Positions 51,700 to 61,069 of a stretch of DNA of 64,000 nucleotides are shown in pieces. The position numbers and the translations under genes were made by a program. The notes beneath the pieces were generated by a model that did no database searches, was not told the DNA's origin, and saw nothing but the letters and a program-made list of their open reading frames with translations. Source of the DNA: Ruegeria pomeroyi (GTDB lineage Bacteria > Pseudomonadota > Alphaproteobacteria > Rhodobacterales > Rhodobacteraceae); NCBI RefSeq assembly GCF_021405525.1, contig NZ_JAGQAG010000001.1, forward strand, positions 806,001 to 870,000, written 5' to 3'. How positions within the stretch are numbered: position 1 is the stretch's first letter; every line of letters starts with the position of its first letter.

Positions 51700-52650
51700 A
51701 TGACCCAGACCGTTTTCTCCGGCACCATGCCGGCGCTGATGACCCCCTGCACCCCCGACCGCCGCCCCGATTTCGACGCGCTGGTGCGCAAGGGGCGCGA
51801 GATGATTGCCGCGGGCATGTCGGCGGTGGTCTATTGCGGCTCGATGGGGGACTGGCCGCTGTTGACCGATGCCGAGCGGATGGAGGGCGTCGCGCGCCTG
51901 ACTGCCGCCGGGGTGCCGGTGATCGTTGGCACCGGCGCGGTCAACACCGCCTCGGCCGTTGCCCATGCCCGCCACGCGGCCGAGGTCGGCGCGCGCGGTC
52001 TGATGGTGATCCCACGCGTGTTGTCGCGCGGCAGTTCGATGGCGGCGCAGCGCGCCCATTTCGCGGCGATCCTGTCGGCGGCGCCTGACCTGCCCGCCGT
52101 GATCTACAACAGCCCCTATTACGGCTTTGCCACCCGCGCCGATCTGTTCTTTGACCTGCGCCGTTCGCACCCAAACCTGATCGGGTTCAAGGAGTTCGGC
52201 GGTAAGGCCGACTTGCGCTATGCCGCCGAGGCGATCACCTCGCAGGACGATGGCGTGACACTGATGGTCGGGGTCGACACCGCCGTCTATCATGGCTTCG
52301 TCAATTGTGGGGCCGAAGGGGCGATCACCGGCATCGGCAACGCGCTGCCGCGCGAGGTGCTGCATCTGGTGGCGCTCTGCCAGCAGGCGGCAGCGGGCGA
52401 TCCGGTGGCGCGGCAGCGCGCGCAGGAGCTGGAAGAGGCGCTGGGGGTATTGTCGTCCTTTGACGAGGGGCCGGACCTGGTCCTGTACTACAAGCACCTG
52501 ATGGTGCTGAACGGCGAGCCGGAATACAGCCTGCATTTCAACGAGTCTGATGTGCTGAGCGACAGCCAGCGTGGCTATGTCGAGCGGCAATACGCCCTGT
52601 TCCGCGCCTGGTATGCCGGTTGGTCGCAGCAGCTCGACCTGGCGGCCTGA
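51700..52650 (+). CDS. DapA-family deaminase/dehydratase, probable delta1-pyrroline-4-hydroxy-2-carboxylate deaminase
   Basis: 316 residues from ATG 51700 (gaaagga ahead). The DapA-type TIM barrel has the Schiff-base Lys164 in NLIGFKEFGG and the Tyr motif VIYNSPYYGF. In trans-4-hydroxyproline catabolism this family deaminates the cyclic imine formed by D-hydroxyproline oxidation, giving 2-oxoglutarate semialdehyde. The epimerase, oxidase and semialdehyde dehydrogenase genes follow in order, so this function is strongly indicated over lysine biosynthesis or sugar-acid aldolase roles. Confidence 0.85.
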   Translation: MTQTVFSGTMPALMTPCTPDRRPDFDALVRKGREMIAAGMSAVVYCGSMGDWPLLTDAERMEGVARLTAAGVPVIVGTGAVNTASAVAHARHAAEVGARGLMVIPRVLSRGSSMAAQRAHFAAILSAAPDLPAVIYNSPYYGFATRADLFFDLRRSHPNLIGFKEFGGKADLRYAAEAITSQDDGVTLMVGVDTAVYHGFVNCGAEGAITGIGNALPREVLHLVALCQQAAAGDPVARQRAQELEEALGVLSSFDEGPDLVLYYKHLMVLNGEPEYSLHFNESDVLSDSQRGYVERQYALFRAWYAGWSQQLDLAA

Positions 52651-52660
52651 GGCGACGGGG

Positions 52661-54091
52661 ATGGAGTATCGCAATCTCATCGGCGGCGACTGGGTCGCCT
52701 GCGGCACGGGCCGCGCCAATGTGAACCCCTCGGATGTGACCGACATCATCGGTCACGCCGCTCAGGCCGGGGAAGGGGAGTTGGACGCTGCCATCGCCGC
52801 CGCCCATGCTGCTGCGCCGATCTGGGCCGCATCGACCCCGCAACAGCGCTTCGATGCGCTTGATTTCACCGGCACCGAATTGCTGGCCCGCAAGGAGGAG
52901 CTGGGGCGGCTCTTGTCGCGGGAAGAGGGCAAGACGCTGGCCGAGGGGATCGGCGAGGTGGCGCGGGCCGGGCAGATCTTCAAGTTCTTTGCCGGTGAGG
53001 CGCTGCGCCAGACCGGCGACCGGCTGGCCTCGGTTCGGCCCGGTGTCGAGGTCGAAGTCACCCGCGCGCCGGTGGGCGTGGTGGGCCTGATCACGCCCTG
53101 GAACTTTCCCATCGCCATCCCGGCCTGGAAAATCGCCCCGGCGCTGGCCCATGGCAATGCGGTGGTGCTGAAACCCGCCGACCTGGTGCCGGGTTGCGCC
53201 CATGCGCTGGTCGAGATCCTGTCGCGTTCCGGTCTACCCTCAGGCGTGGTGAACCTGGTGATGGGGCGCGGGTCCGAGTTGGGCCCGCGTCTGGTATCGG
53301 ACGCGCGGGTGGACGCGATTTCCTTCACCGGGTCGGTGCCCACCGGGCGCGGTATCGCGGCGGCCTGTGGCGCGGCGATGAAGAAGGTGCAGCTGGAGAT
53401 GGGCGGCAAGAACCCGATGGTGGTTCTGGACGATGCCGATCTGGATCTGGCGGTGGCCGCCTGTCTCAATGGCGCGTTCTTCTCGACCGGCCAGCGCTGC
53501 ACCGCCTCTTCGCGGTTGATCGTGACCGAGGGTGTGCATGACCGTTTCGTGGCGGCGCTGGCGGCGGCGATGCGCGATCTTCGGGTGGGCGATGCGCTGG
53601 ACCCGGCAACCCAGATGGGGCCGGTGGTGGACGCGCGGCAGTTGGAGCAGAACCTGGGCTATATCGAGATCGCGCGAAGTGAAGGCGGCACTGTCACTGG
53701 CGGCGAACGGTTGGCGCTGGACAAGGACGGGTTCTACATGGCCCCGGCGCTGGTGACCGAGACCACGCCCGACATGCGCATCAACCGCGAAGAGGTGTTT
53801 GGCCCCGTCGCCTCGGTTCTTCGCGTGCGGGATTATGACGAGGCTTTGGCGGTGGCCAACGATACCGAATTCGGCCTGTCGGCGGGGATCTGCACCACCT
53901 CGCTGAAACATGCGAGCCATTTCAAGGCCAATGCGCGCGCGGGCATGGTGATGGTCAACCTGCCCACGGCTGGGGTGGACTATCATGTGCCTTTTGGCGG
54001 CACCAAGGGGTCAAGCCACGGGGCGCGCGAACAGGGGACCTATGCCGCCGAGTTCTACACCACCGTCAAGACCGCCTATACGCTGCCATGA
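52661..54091 (+). CDS. 2-oxoglutarate semialdehyde dehydrogenase (ALDH superfamily)
   Basis: The 476-residue protein has full ALDH motifs: VGLITPWNFPIAIPAWKIAP, FTGSVPTGRG, the general-base Glu in LEMGGKNPMVV, the nucleophile Cys in STGQRCTASSRLIV and EEVFGPVASV. It oxidises 2-oxoglutarate semialdehyde to 2-oxoglutarate with NAD(P), the last step of hydroxyproline breakdown. It is 10 bp after the deaminase gene and overlaps the oxidase gene by ATGA. Confidence 0.88.
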   Translation: MEYRNLIGGDWVACGTGRANVNPSDVTDIIGHAAQAGEGELDAAIAAAHAAAPIWAASTPQQRFDALDFTGTELLARKEELGRLLSREEGKTLAEGIGEVARAGQIFKFFAGEALRQTGDRLASVRPGVEVEVTRAPVGVVGLITPWNFPIAIPAWKIAPALAHGNAVVLKPADLVPGCAHALVEILSRSGLPSGVVNLVMGRGSELGPRLVSDARVDAISFTGSVPTGRGIAAACGAAMKKVQLEMGGKNPMVVLDDADLDLAVAACLNGAFFSTGQRCTASSRLIVTEGVHDRFVAALAAAMRDLRVGDALDPATQMGPVVDARQLEQNLGYIEIARSEGGTVTGGERLALDKDGFYMAPALVTETTPDMRINREEVFGPVASVLRVRDYDEALAVANDTEFGLSAGICTTSLKHASHFKANARAGMVMVNLPTAGVDYHVPFGGTKGSSHGAREQGTYAAEFYTTVKTAYTLP

Positions 54092-55332
54092 CACGCGGTG
54101 CCGAGGTCATCGTCACCGGGGCTGGCGTGGTCGGCATCACCTGCGCGCTGGCCCTGCAAGGGGCCGGGTGTGTGGTCACGGTGCTGGACCGCAAGGGGGT
54201 CGCGGCCGAGGCGTCGGCGGGCAATGCCGGGGCTTTTGCCTTTGCCGATGTGATCCCGCTGGCGACGCCGGGGATCATGCGAAAGGCGCCGAAATGGCTG
54301 CTTGATCCGCTGGGTCCGCTGTCGGTGCCGCCCGGCTATGCCGCGCAGATTGCCCCCTGGATGGTCCGGTTCTGGCGGGCCAGTTGGCGCGACCGCTATG
54401 ACAGTGCGTTGGCAGCACAAGCGGCGCTGATGCGGCTGAGCGCCGAGGCGCTGGACACGCTGATTGCCGAGACCGGCGCGCGGGCGCTGGTCCGCGACGA
54501 GGGGCAGTTGCAGCTCTATGAAGGGCCGCGCGCCTATGAGGCGAGCCTGCCCGGCTGGGAGACCCGCGCCGCCCATGGCGTCGCCTTCCGCCTGCTCGAC
54601 CGGCCCGGGGCGATTGCCGAGATCCAGCCGGGCCTGTCTCCGCGCTTCACCCATGCCGGGTTCACCCCGGGCTGGCGCAATGTGACCGACCCGGCGCAAT
54701 GGGTCGCGCATCTGGCGGATGTGTTCCGGGCGCGGGGCGGTCGGATCGAGATCGCCGACGTCCGCGCGTTGCGCCAAGAGGGCGAGACGGTGGTGCTCGA
54801 CTGTGCCGATGGTGCCCGCCGGGCGGACCGGGCGGTGATCTGCGCCGGGGCATGGTCGCATCACCTGGCGCGGACACTCGGCGATGACATCCCGCTGGAG
54901 ACCGAGCGCGGCTATAACACCACCCTGCCTGCGGGGGCTTTCGATCTGCGCACGCATCTGACCTTTCCCGATCACGGTTTTGTCGTCTCGCGCATCGGGC
55001 AGGGGGTGCGTGTCGGCGGCGCGGTCGAGCTGGGCGGGTTGAAACGCCCACCCAACTGGCGCCGGGCCGGGGTGCTGCTGGACAAGGCGCGCGGGTTCCT
55101 GCCCGGTCTGCGGGTCGAGGGCGGGACACAGTGGATGGGGTTCCGCCCGTCTCTGCCCGACAGCCTGCCGGTGATCGGCCCGGCCCCGTGCGCGGATCGC
55201 GTCACCTATGCCTTTGGTCATGGCCATCTGGGCCTGACCCAATCGGCGGGCACGGCGGCGCTGGTCGCCGCGCTTGTCACCGGGGCCGCGTCCCGGATCG
55301 ACCTTTCCCCCTATGCTGCAACCCGTTTCTGA
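54088..55332 (+). CDS. FAD-dependent cis-4-hydroxy-D-proline oxidase/dehydrogenase (DadA-like)
   Basis: The 414-residue DAO-family flavoprotein has the N-terminal VIVTGAGVVGITCALALQGA and a C-terminal FAD segment (GPAPCADRVTYAFGHGHLGL). It oxidises the D-epimer produced by the epimerase to delta1-pyrroline-4-hydroxy-2-carboxylate. Position between the semialdehyde dehydrogenase and the epimerase gene (6-bp gap) supports this; by family alone it could be a general D-amino-acid dehydrogenase. Confidence 0.85.
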   Translation: MTRGAEVIVTGAGVVGITCALALQGAGCVVTVLDRKGVAAEASAGNAGAFAFADVIPLATPGIMRKAPKWLLDPLGPLSVPPGYAAQIAPWMVRFWRASWRDRYDSALAAQAALMRLSAEALDTLIAETGARALVRDEGQLQLYEGPRAYEASLPGWETRAAHGVAFRLLDRPGAIAEIQPGLSPRFTHAGFTPGWRNVTDPAQWVAHLADVFRARGGRIEIADVRALRQEGETVVLDCADGARRADRAVICAGAWSHHLARTLGDDIPLETERGYNTTLPAGAFDLRTHLTFPDHGFVVSRIGQGVRVGGAVELGGLKRPPNWRRAGVLLDKARGFLPGLRVEGGTQWMGFRPSLPDSLPVIGPAPCADRVTYAFGHGHLGLTQSAGTAALVAALVTGAASRIDLSPYAATRF

Positions 55333-55338
55333 GGCATC

Positions 55339-56340
55339 ATGACCCAGTTCACCTTTTCCTGTATCGACGGCCATACCTGCGGCAATCCGGTGCGTGTGGT
55401 CACCGGCGGCGCGCCGCGTCTGGACGGCGCCACCATGCTGGAGCGCCGGGCGCATTTCCTGGCCGAGTTCGACTGGATCCGCACTGGCCTGATGTTCGAG
55501 CCGCGCGGCCATGACCAGATGTCGGGCAGCATCCTCTATCCGCCGACGCGCGAGGATTGCGATGTGGGGGTTCTCTATATCGAGACCTCGGGCTGCCTGC
55601 CGATGTGCGGGCATGGCACCATCGGCACGGTGACAACCGCCATCGAACACGGGCTGGTCACGCCGCGTGTGCCGGGTGTGCTGCGGCTCGACACGCCCGC
55701 CGGGTTGGTGGTGGCGGAATACCGGCAAGAGGGGCGGTTTGTCGAAGAGGTGCGGCTGACCAATGTGCCCGCCTATCTGCATGCCTCGGGTCTGAGCGCC
55801 CATGTCGAGGGGCTGGGCGAGGTCACGGTCGATGTGGCCTATGGCGGCAATTTCTATGCCATTGTCGAGCCGCAGGCGGTGTTCCGCGATATTGCCGATC
55901 ACCGGGCGTTGGATTTGGTGGGGTGGAGCCCGCGCCTGCGCGCGGCGCTGAACGCGAAGTACCAGTTCATCCACCCCGAGAAACCCGAGATTCGGGGGCT
56001 GTCGCATATCCTGTGGACAGGGCAACCGACCCAGCCCGGCGCCGATGCGCGCAACGCGGTGTTCTATGGTGACAAGGCGATTGACCGGTCGCCCTGTGGC
56101 ACCGGAACCTCGGCCCGGATGGCGCAGCTGGCGGCGCGGGGTGCGTTGCGTCCCGGCGACGATTTCGTGCACGAGTCCATCATCGGCTCGCTGTTTCATG
56201 GCCGGGTCGAAGCGGCGGCAGAGGTGGGCGGCAGGCCGGGTATCATCCCCTCGATTGGCGGCTGGGCGCGGGTCACCGGCTTCAACACCATCTTCATTGA
56301 CGCGCGCGACCCCTATGCCCATGGTTTCGTCGTGGCCTGA
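55339..56340 (+). CDS. 4-hydroxyproline 2-epimerase (proline racemase family, Cys/Cys)
   Basis: The 333-residue protein carries both catalytic cysteines of the family: C90 in [12 protein letters not shown] and C253 in [13 protein letters not shown]. It interconverts trans-4-hydroxy-L-proline and cis-4-hydroxy-D-proline without cofactor. The operon context (D-amino-acid oxidase and deaminase) favours hydroxyproline over proline as substrate. Confidence 0.9.
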   Translation: MTQFTFSCIDGHTCGNPVRVVTGGAPRLDGATMLERRAHFLAEFDWIRTGLMFEPRGHDQMSGSILYPPTREDCDVGVLYIETSGCLPMCGHGTIGTVTTAIEHGLVTPRVPGVLRLDTPAGLVVAEYRQEGRFVEEVRLTNVPAYLHASGLSAHVEGLGEVTVDVAYGGNFYAIVEPQAVFRDIADHRALDLVGWSPRLRAALNAKYQFIHPEKPEIRGLSHILWTGQPTQPGADARNAVFYGDKAIDRSPCGTGTSARMAQLAARGALRPGDDFVHESIIGSLFHGRVEAAAEVGGRPGIIPSIGGWARVTGFNTIFIDARDPYAHGFVVA

Positions 56341-56353
56341 ACAGGGAGGTGGG

Positions 56354-58027
56354 ATGGCACACTGCATCGTGGCGGCCCGGGCGTCGGGGCCGGTTCTGGT
56401 CTGTGACGAGGGGCTGAGTTTCTGGGGCGGGGTCGATCCCGAGACGGGCCGGGTGATCGACGCGCACCACCCGCAGCACGGTGCGGCGCTGGCCGGGGCG
56501 GTGGTGATGATGCCGACCAGCCGGGGCTCCTGCTCGGGCAGTGGCGTGCTGCTGGCGCTGGCGCTGAATGGCCACGCCCCGGCGGCTCTCGTGTTCCGCG
56601 AGGGAGAGGATATCCTGACCCTTGGCGCCCTGGTCGCGGCCTGGATGTATGACCGGCCCGTCGCGGTGCTGCGCCTGTCGGCGGCGGAATACGAGGCGCT
56701 GGCGAAGGAGCCTTTGGCCGAGGTGACGCCTGACCGGCTGACGGCGGGGGCGCTGACGCTGACACTGGAACCGCTCTCGGGTGAGGTGCTGGACCTGAGT
56801 GCTGCGGATCGCGCCATGCTCTCCGAGGCGGCCACGCCGCCGGTGCGGCTGGCGATGCGGATCATCTGCGCCATGGCGGCGGCGCAGGGGGCCGAACGGT
56901 TGACCGATGTCAGCCGCGCCCATATCGACGGCTGTATCTATCACAGCGAGGCCAATCTGCGTTTTGCCGAGGATATGGCCGCGATGGGCGGACGGGTCTG
57001 TATTCCCACCACCATGAACGCGATCTCGGTCGATCATGCCAACTGGCGCGCGCAGGGCGTGCCGCCGGCGTTCGGCGGGCCGGCCAGCCGGCTGGCCGAT
57101 GCCTATCTGCGCATGGGCGCGCGGCCCAGTTTCACCTGCGCGCCCTATCTGCTGGCGGACATACCACAGGCGGGCGAAGCCATCGCCTGGGCCGAGTCGA
57201 ACGCGGTTGTCTATGCCAACAGCGTGCTGGCCGCGCGCAGCGTCAAACATCCCGATTACCTCGACCTGTGCATGGCGCTGACCGGGCGCGCGCCGCTGGC
57301 AGGGGTCTATCTGGACGCCAACCGCAAGGCGCAGGTGGAAATCCGGGTAGAGCGGCCCGAGAGGGCAGATGATGCGTTCTGGCCCTTGCTCGGCTATCTG
57401 GCCGGGCGGCTGGCGCCGGATCGTATCCCTCTCCTCACCGGGCTGGAGGACAGCGCGCCGTCCGAGGATGACCTCAAGGCGCTTTGCGCCGCCTTTGGCA
57501 CCACCTCGGCGGCGGCGATGCTGCATGTGGCGGGGGTGACACCCGAGGCTGATGGCGCCCTGGCCGAAGGCGCGGCGCGTATGGCAATCGAACCGGGCGA
57601 CTTCGCCCGCGCTTGGGCGCAGTTCAACCCCGGGCCCGAGCGGGTGGAACTGGTCGCCATCGGCAGCCCGCATGCCTCGGCCAATGAATGCAGGATTCTG
57701 GCGGATCTGCTGGACGGGCGCCGGATCGCCGAAGGGACCGCCGCCATTGTCACGATCGGCCGGGGCGAGCGCGACAAGTTGGCGGGCGACGGGGTGCTGG
57801 CGCGCCTGCAAGCCTCGGGCGTGCAGGTGATCCCGGACCTCTGCTGGTGTTCGGTGACCGAGCCGGTGCTGCCACCCGCCACACGCACAATCATGACCAA
57901 TTCGGGCAAATACGCCCATTACGGGCCGGGCCTGTCGGGCCGCGCCATGCGGTTCGGCGGCCTTGCGCACTGCGCCGAGGCGGCCGTGAGCGGGCATGCG
58001 CCGGGGCGTCCCGGCTGGATTAGCTGA
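56354..58027 (+). CDS. Aconitase X, fused type; probable cis-3-hydroxy-L-proline dehydratase
   Basis: 557 residues from ATG 56354 (agggaggtggg ahead). The N-terminal about 130 residues are the small swivel domain (DUF126-like: [20 protein letters not shown]). The rest is the large AcnX domain (DUF521-like: [20 protein letters not shown]; cysteines in FTCAPYLL and [11 protein letters not shown], the region of iron-sulfur ligands). Fused AcnX proteins in hydroxyproline clusters dehydrate cis-3-hydroxy-L-proline to delta1-pyrroline-2-carboxylate. The reductase for that product is not in the window. Confidence 0.88.
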   Translation: MAHCIVAARASGPVLVCDEGLSFWGGVDPETGRVIDAHHPQHGAALAGAVVMMPTSRGSCSGSGVLLALALNGHAPAALVFREGEDILTLGALVAAWMYDRPVAVLRLSAAEYEALAKEPLAEVTPDRLTAGALTLTLEPLSGEVLDLSAADRAMLSEAATPPVRLAMRIICAMAAAQGAERLTDVSRAHIDGCIYHSEANLRFAEDMAAMGGRVCIPTTMNAISVDHANWRAQGVPPAFGGPASRLADAYLRMGARPSFTCAPYLLADIPQAGEAIAWAESNAVVYANSVLAARSVKHPDYLDLCMALTGRAPLAGVYLDANRKAQVEIRVERPERADDAFWPLLGYLAGRLAPDRIPLLTGLEDSAPSEDDLKALCAAFGTTSAAAMLHVAGVTPEADGALAEGAARMAIEPGDFARAWAQFNPGPERVELVAIGSPHASANECRILADLLDGRRIAEGTAAIVTIGRGERDKLAGDGVLARLQASGVQVIPDLCWCSVTEPVLPPATRTIMTNSGKYAHYGPGLSGRAMRFGGLAHCAEAAVSGHAPGRPGWIS

Positions 58028-58039
58028 GAAGGCAGAAAA

Positions 58040-59065
58040 ATGCGCAGCAGCAAGACCATCCATGTGATCTCCGCCCATGCCGAGGGCGAGGTGGGCGATG
58101 TCATCGTTGGCGGTGTCGCGCCTCCGCCGGGCGAGACCCTGTGGGAGCAGCGCAACTGGATCGCGCGCGACGGGCGGTTGAGGAATTTCATGCTGAACGA
58201 GCCGCGTGGTGGCGTGTTCCGGCATGTCAACCTGCTGGTGCCGCCCAAGGACCCGCGCGCCGATGCCGCCTTCATCATCATGGAGCCCGAGGACACGCCG
58301 CCGATGTCGGGGTCGAACTCTATCTGCGTGTCAACCGTGCTGCTCGACAGCGGCTTGGTGGAAATGGTCGAGCCGGTGACCGAACTGGTGCTCGAAGCGC
58401 CAGGCGGGCTGGTGCATGTGCGGGCCGAATGCCGAAACGGCAAGGCCGAGCGCATATTCGTGCGCAACCTGCCCTCCTTTGCGGCGCAGCTCGACGTTGC
58501 GCTGGATGTGCCGGGGGTGGGGCGGGTGACGGTCGATACCGCCTTTGGCGGTGACAGTTTCGTTGTGGTGCGACCGCAGGATGTGGGGGTCGAGATCGCC
58601 CGAGACCGGGCGCGTGATCTGGCCGAGATGGGGATTGCCATCACCAATGCGGCCAATGCGCAGCTGGGCTTTCACCACCCGGAAAACCCTGAGTGGCGGC
58701 ATATCTCTTTTTGCCTCTTTGCTGGCGAGATCGAACGGCGGGACGGGGTCTTGCGCGCCGCCTCTGCCGTGGCGATCCAGCCCGGAAAGATCGACCGTTC
58801 GCCGACCGGCACCGCCGTGTCGGCGCGTATGGCGATCCTGCATGCGCGGGGCGAGATGGCCGAGGGGGAACAGTTTGTCGCGATCTCGATCATCGGGTCC
58901 GAATTCTCGGGTCGCATTGCCGGGCTGACAAGCGTCGGCGACCACCCGGCAATCCTTCCCGAGATTTCGGGGCGGGGCTGGATCACTGGCATTCACCAGC
59001 ACATGCTGGACCCCAGCGACCCCTGGCCCGAGGGATACCGCCTGCGCGACACTTGGGGAGTCTGA
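58040..59065 (+). CDS. Proline racemase-family protein with Ser/Thr active site (3-hydroxyproline dehydratase/epimerase candidate)
   Basis: The 341-residue protein is colinear with the 4-hydroxyproline epimerase, but both catalytic cysteines are replaced: S90 in [10 protein letters not shown] and T256 in [13 protein letters not shown]. Within the family Cys/Cys enzymes are racemases or epimerases, Cys/Thr enzymes are trans-3-hydroxy-L-proline dehydratases, and Ser/Cys enzymes are reported as 3-hydroxyproline epimerases (from memory). The Ser/Thr pair does not fit these. Neighbouring aconitase X suggests a 3-hydroxyproline substrate. It is the last gene of the hydroxyproline operon. Confidence 0.82.
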   Translation: MRSSKTIHVISAHAEGEVGDVIVGGVAPPPGETLWEQRNWIARDGRLRNFMLNEPRGGVFRHVNLLVPPKDPRADAAFIIMEPEDTPPMSGSNSICVSTVLLDSGLVEMVEPVTELVLEAPGGLVHVRAECRNGKAERIFVRNLPSFAAQLDVALDVPGVGRVTVDTAFGGDSFVVVRPQDVGVEIARDRARDLAEMGIAITNAANAQLGFHHPENPEWRHISFCLFAGEIERRDGVLRAASAVAIQPGKIDRSPTGTAVSARMAILHARGEMAEGEQFVAISIIGSEFSGRIAGLTSVGDHPAILPEISGRGWITGIHQHMLDPSDPWPEGYRLRDTWGV

Positions 59066-59120
59066 CACGTGATTTCATTTTGTTTTCGTAAATAAATTAT
59101 AAAATACAAAGCGATACATG

Positions 59121-59142
59121 AAACTAAAAATTTAGTTTGACA
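59121..59142 (+). promoter_or_regulatory. Inverted repeat overlapping a -35 box before the ABC transporter operon
   Basis: AAACTAAA-AA-TTTAGTTT (59121-59138) is a perfect 8-bp dyad. It abuts TTGACA (59137-59142), an exact -35 consensus; the -10 is weak (around 59160-59168). The 59070-59140 stretch is strongly AT-rich. An operator for a DeoR/GlpR-type repressor is plausible. Confidence 0.55.
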
Positions 59143-59223
59143 ACTTGCGCGCCCATGTGAAAGCTAAATGACAGTCAGGTGCCGCAGAGCATTTCTGGCA
59201 TTGCAGACAACAGGGAGGAAAAG

Positions 59224-60957
59224 ATGCGCAGGTATCTTTTGTCCGCAGCCGCGGTATGCGCCGTGGTCGCGGGACAGGCAGCCTATGCCGACGAGGCCGC
59301 TGCCAAGAAATGGATTGACGAAGAGTTCCAGCCCTCGGTCCTGTCCAAGGACGAGCAAATGGCCGAGATGCAATGGTTCATCAAGGCGGCCGAACCTTAT
59401 GCGGGTATGGAAATCAACGTGCTGTCCGAGGGCATTCCCACGCACAGCTACGAATCCGAAGTGCTGACCAAGGCCTTCGAGGAAATCACCGGCATCAAGG
59501 TGAATCACCAGATCCTGGGCGAGGGCGAGGTCGTTCAGGCCGTGCAGACCCAGATGCAGACCAAGCGGAACCTGTATGACGCCTATGTCAACGATTCCGA
59601 CCTGATCGGCACCCATTCGCGCCTGCAACTGGCCTATAACCTGACCGACATGATGGCGGGCGACTTCAAGGACGTGACCAACCCCGGTCTCGACCTGGAC
59701 GATTTCATGGGCACCCAGTTCACCACCGGTCCCGATGGTGATCTGTACCAGCTGCCCGATCAGCAGTTCGCCAACCTCTACTGGTTCCGCAAGGACTGGT
59801 TCGACCGCGAGGATCTGAAGGCGGCGTTCAAGGCCAAATACGGCTATGAGCTGGGCGTGCCGGTCAACTGGTCGGCCTACGAGGATATCGCCGAGTTCTT
59901 CAGCGAGGACGTCAAGGAAATCGACGGCACCGCGATCTATGGCCACATGGATTACGGCAAGCGCGCGCCTGACCTCGGCTGGCGGATGACCGACGCCTGG
60001 CTGTCGATGGCCGGTGCCGGGTCCAAGGGGGAACCCAACGGTATCCCGATCGACGAATGGGGCATCCGCATGGAAGCGGGCTCGTGCAACCCGGCGGGCG
60101 CCAGCGTGACCCGTGGCGGCGCGGCAAACGGCCCGGCGGCGGTCTATGCGATCCGCAAATGGGATGAATGGCTGCGCAAATATGCGCCTCCGGGTGCGGC
60201 GTCCTATGACTTCTACCAGTCGCTGCCGGCGCTGGCGCAGGGCAACGTGGCTCAGCAGATCTTCTGGTACACCGCCTTTACCGCCGACATGGTGAAGCCG
60301 CAGTCCGAAGGCAACAACACCGTGGACGGCGACGGCAACCCGCTGTGGCGGATGGCGCCCAGCCCGCACGGCCCCTATTGGGAAGACGGTCAGAAGGTCG
60401 GCTATCAGGACGTGGGATCGTGGACCATCCTCAACTCCACCCCGCTGGATCGTGCGCAGGCGGCCTGGCTCTATGCCCAGTTCGTGGTCTCCAAGACCGT
60501 CGACGTGAAGAAAAGCCATGTTGGCCTGACCTTCATCCGCGACAGCTCGGTCAATCACGAGAGCTTCTCGGAACGCGCGCCGAAACTGGGTGGCCTGGTG
60601 GAATTCTACCGCTCGCCGGACCGGGTGCGCTGGTCGCCTACCGGCATCAACGTTCCGGATTATCCCAAGCTGGCCCAGATCTGGTGGCAGCAGATCGGCG
60701 ACGTGAACTCGGGTGCCTTTACCCCGCAAGAGGCGATGGACCGTCTGGCGTTCGAAATGGACACCGTGATGGCCCGGATGCAGGCAGCGGACGAGGCGGC
60801 GAATGTCTATGGCGGCTGCGGCCCTCGCCTGAACGAAGAGAAGGACGCGGAGTGGTGGTTCGCCAATGGCGGCGCCAAGCCCAAGCTGGACAACGAAAAG
60901 CCGCAGGGCGAGACCGTCAACTATGACGAGCTGGTCGCCCGCTGGGCCAAGAACTGA
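59224..60957 (+). CDS. glpV: ABC transporter substrate-binding protein, GlpV (glycerol) type
   Basis: 577 residues from ATG 59224 with gggagg ahead; the signal peptide is MRRYLLSAAAVCAVVAGQAA with cleavage near AYA/DE. The length, well above the usual 420 of family-1 binding proteins, and segments such as EINVLSEGIPTHSYESEVL and YDFYQSLPALAQGNVAQQIF fit the GlpV receptors of alphaproteobacterial GlpSTPQV glycerol transporters. It is followed by two ATPase genes and a permease in glp order. Glycerol is the inferred substrate; glpD, glpK and a second permease would lie beyond the window. Confidence 0.82.
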   Translation: MRRYLLSAAAVCAVVAGQAAYADEAAAKKWIDEEFQPSVLSKDEQMAEMQWFIKAAEPYAGMEINVLSEGIPTHSYESEVLTKAFEEITGIKVNHQILGEGEVVQAVQTQMQTKRNLYDAYVNDSDLIGTHSRLQLAYNLTDMMAGDFKDVTNPGLDLDDFMGTQFTTGPDGDLYQLPDQQFANLYWFRKDWFDREDLKAAFKAKYGYELGVPVNWSAYEDIAEFFSEDVKEIDGTAIYGHMDYGKRAPDLGWRMTDAWLSMAGAGSKGEPNGIPIDEWGIRMEAGSCNPAGASVTRGGAANGPAAVYAIRKWDEWLRKYAPPGAASYDFYQSLPALAQGNVAQQIFWYTAFTADMVKPQSEGNNTVDGDGNPLWRMAPSPHGPYWEDGQKVGYQDVGSWTILNSTPLDRAQAAWLYAQFVVSKTVDVKKSHVGLTFIRDSSVNHESFSERAPKLGGLVEFYRSPDRVRWSPTGINVPDYPKLAQIWWQQIGDVNSGAFTPQEAMDRLAFEMDTVMARMQAADEAANVYGGCGPRLNEEKDAEWWFANGGAKPKLDNEKPQGETVNYDELVARWAKN

Positions 60958-60970
60958 TCTGGCTTCCTGA

Positions 60971-61031
60971 TGGGCGGGGCGTGTGTGGCCCGCCCACCCT
61001 CAGCCCCGGGGAACCTTCCGGTCTCCGGGGC
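60971..61031 (+). terminator. Two hairpins between binding-protein and ATPase genes (attenuator)
   Basis: Stem TGGGCGGG / CCCGCCCA (60971-60978 with 60989-60996, 10-nt loop) and stem GCCCCGG / CCGGGGC (61003-61009 with 61025-61031). They suggest partial termination or 3'-end protection, giving excess binding protein. Confidence 0.65.
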
Positions 61032-61069
61032 CTCTCTGACCAAAAGAACCGGCCGAAAGCTTTGGGACG

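Noticed and set aside
51700-52650. 4-hydroxy-tetrahydrodipicolinate synthase for lysine biosynthesis
   Set aside because: Same fold, but the whole operon is hydroxyproline catabolism under a GntR regulator.
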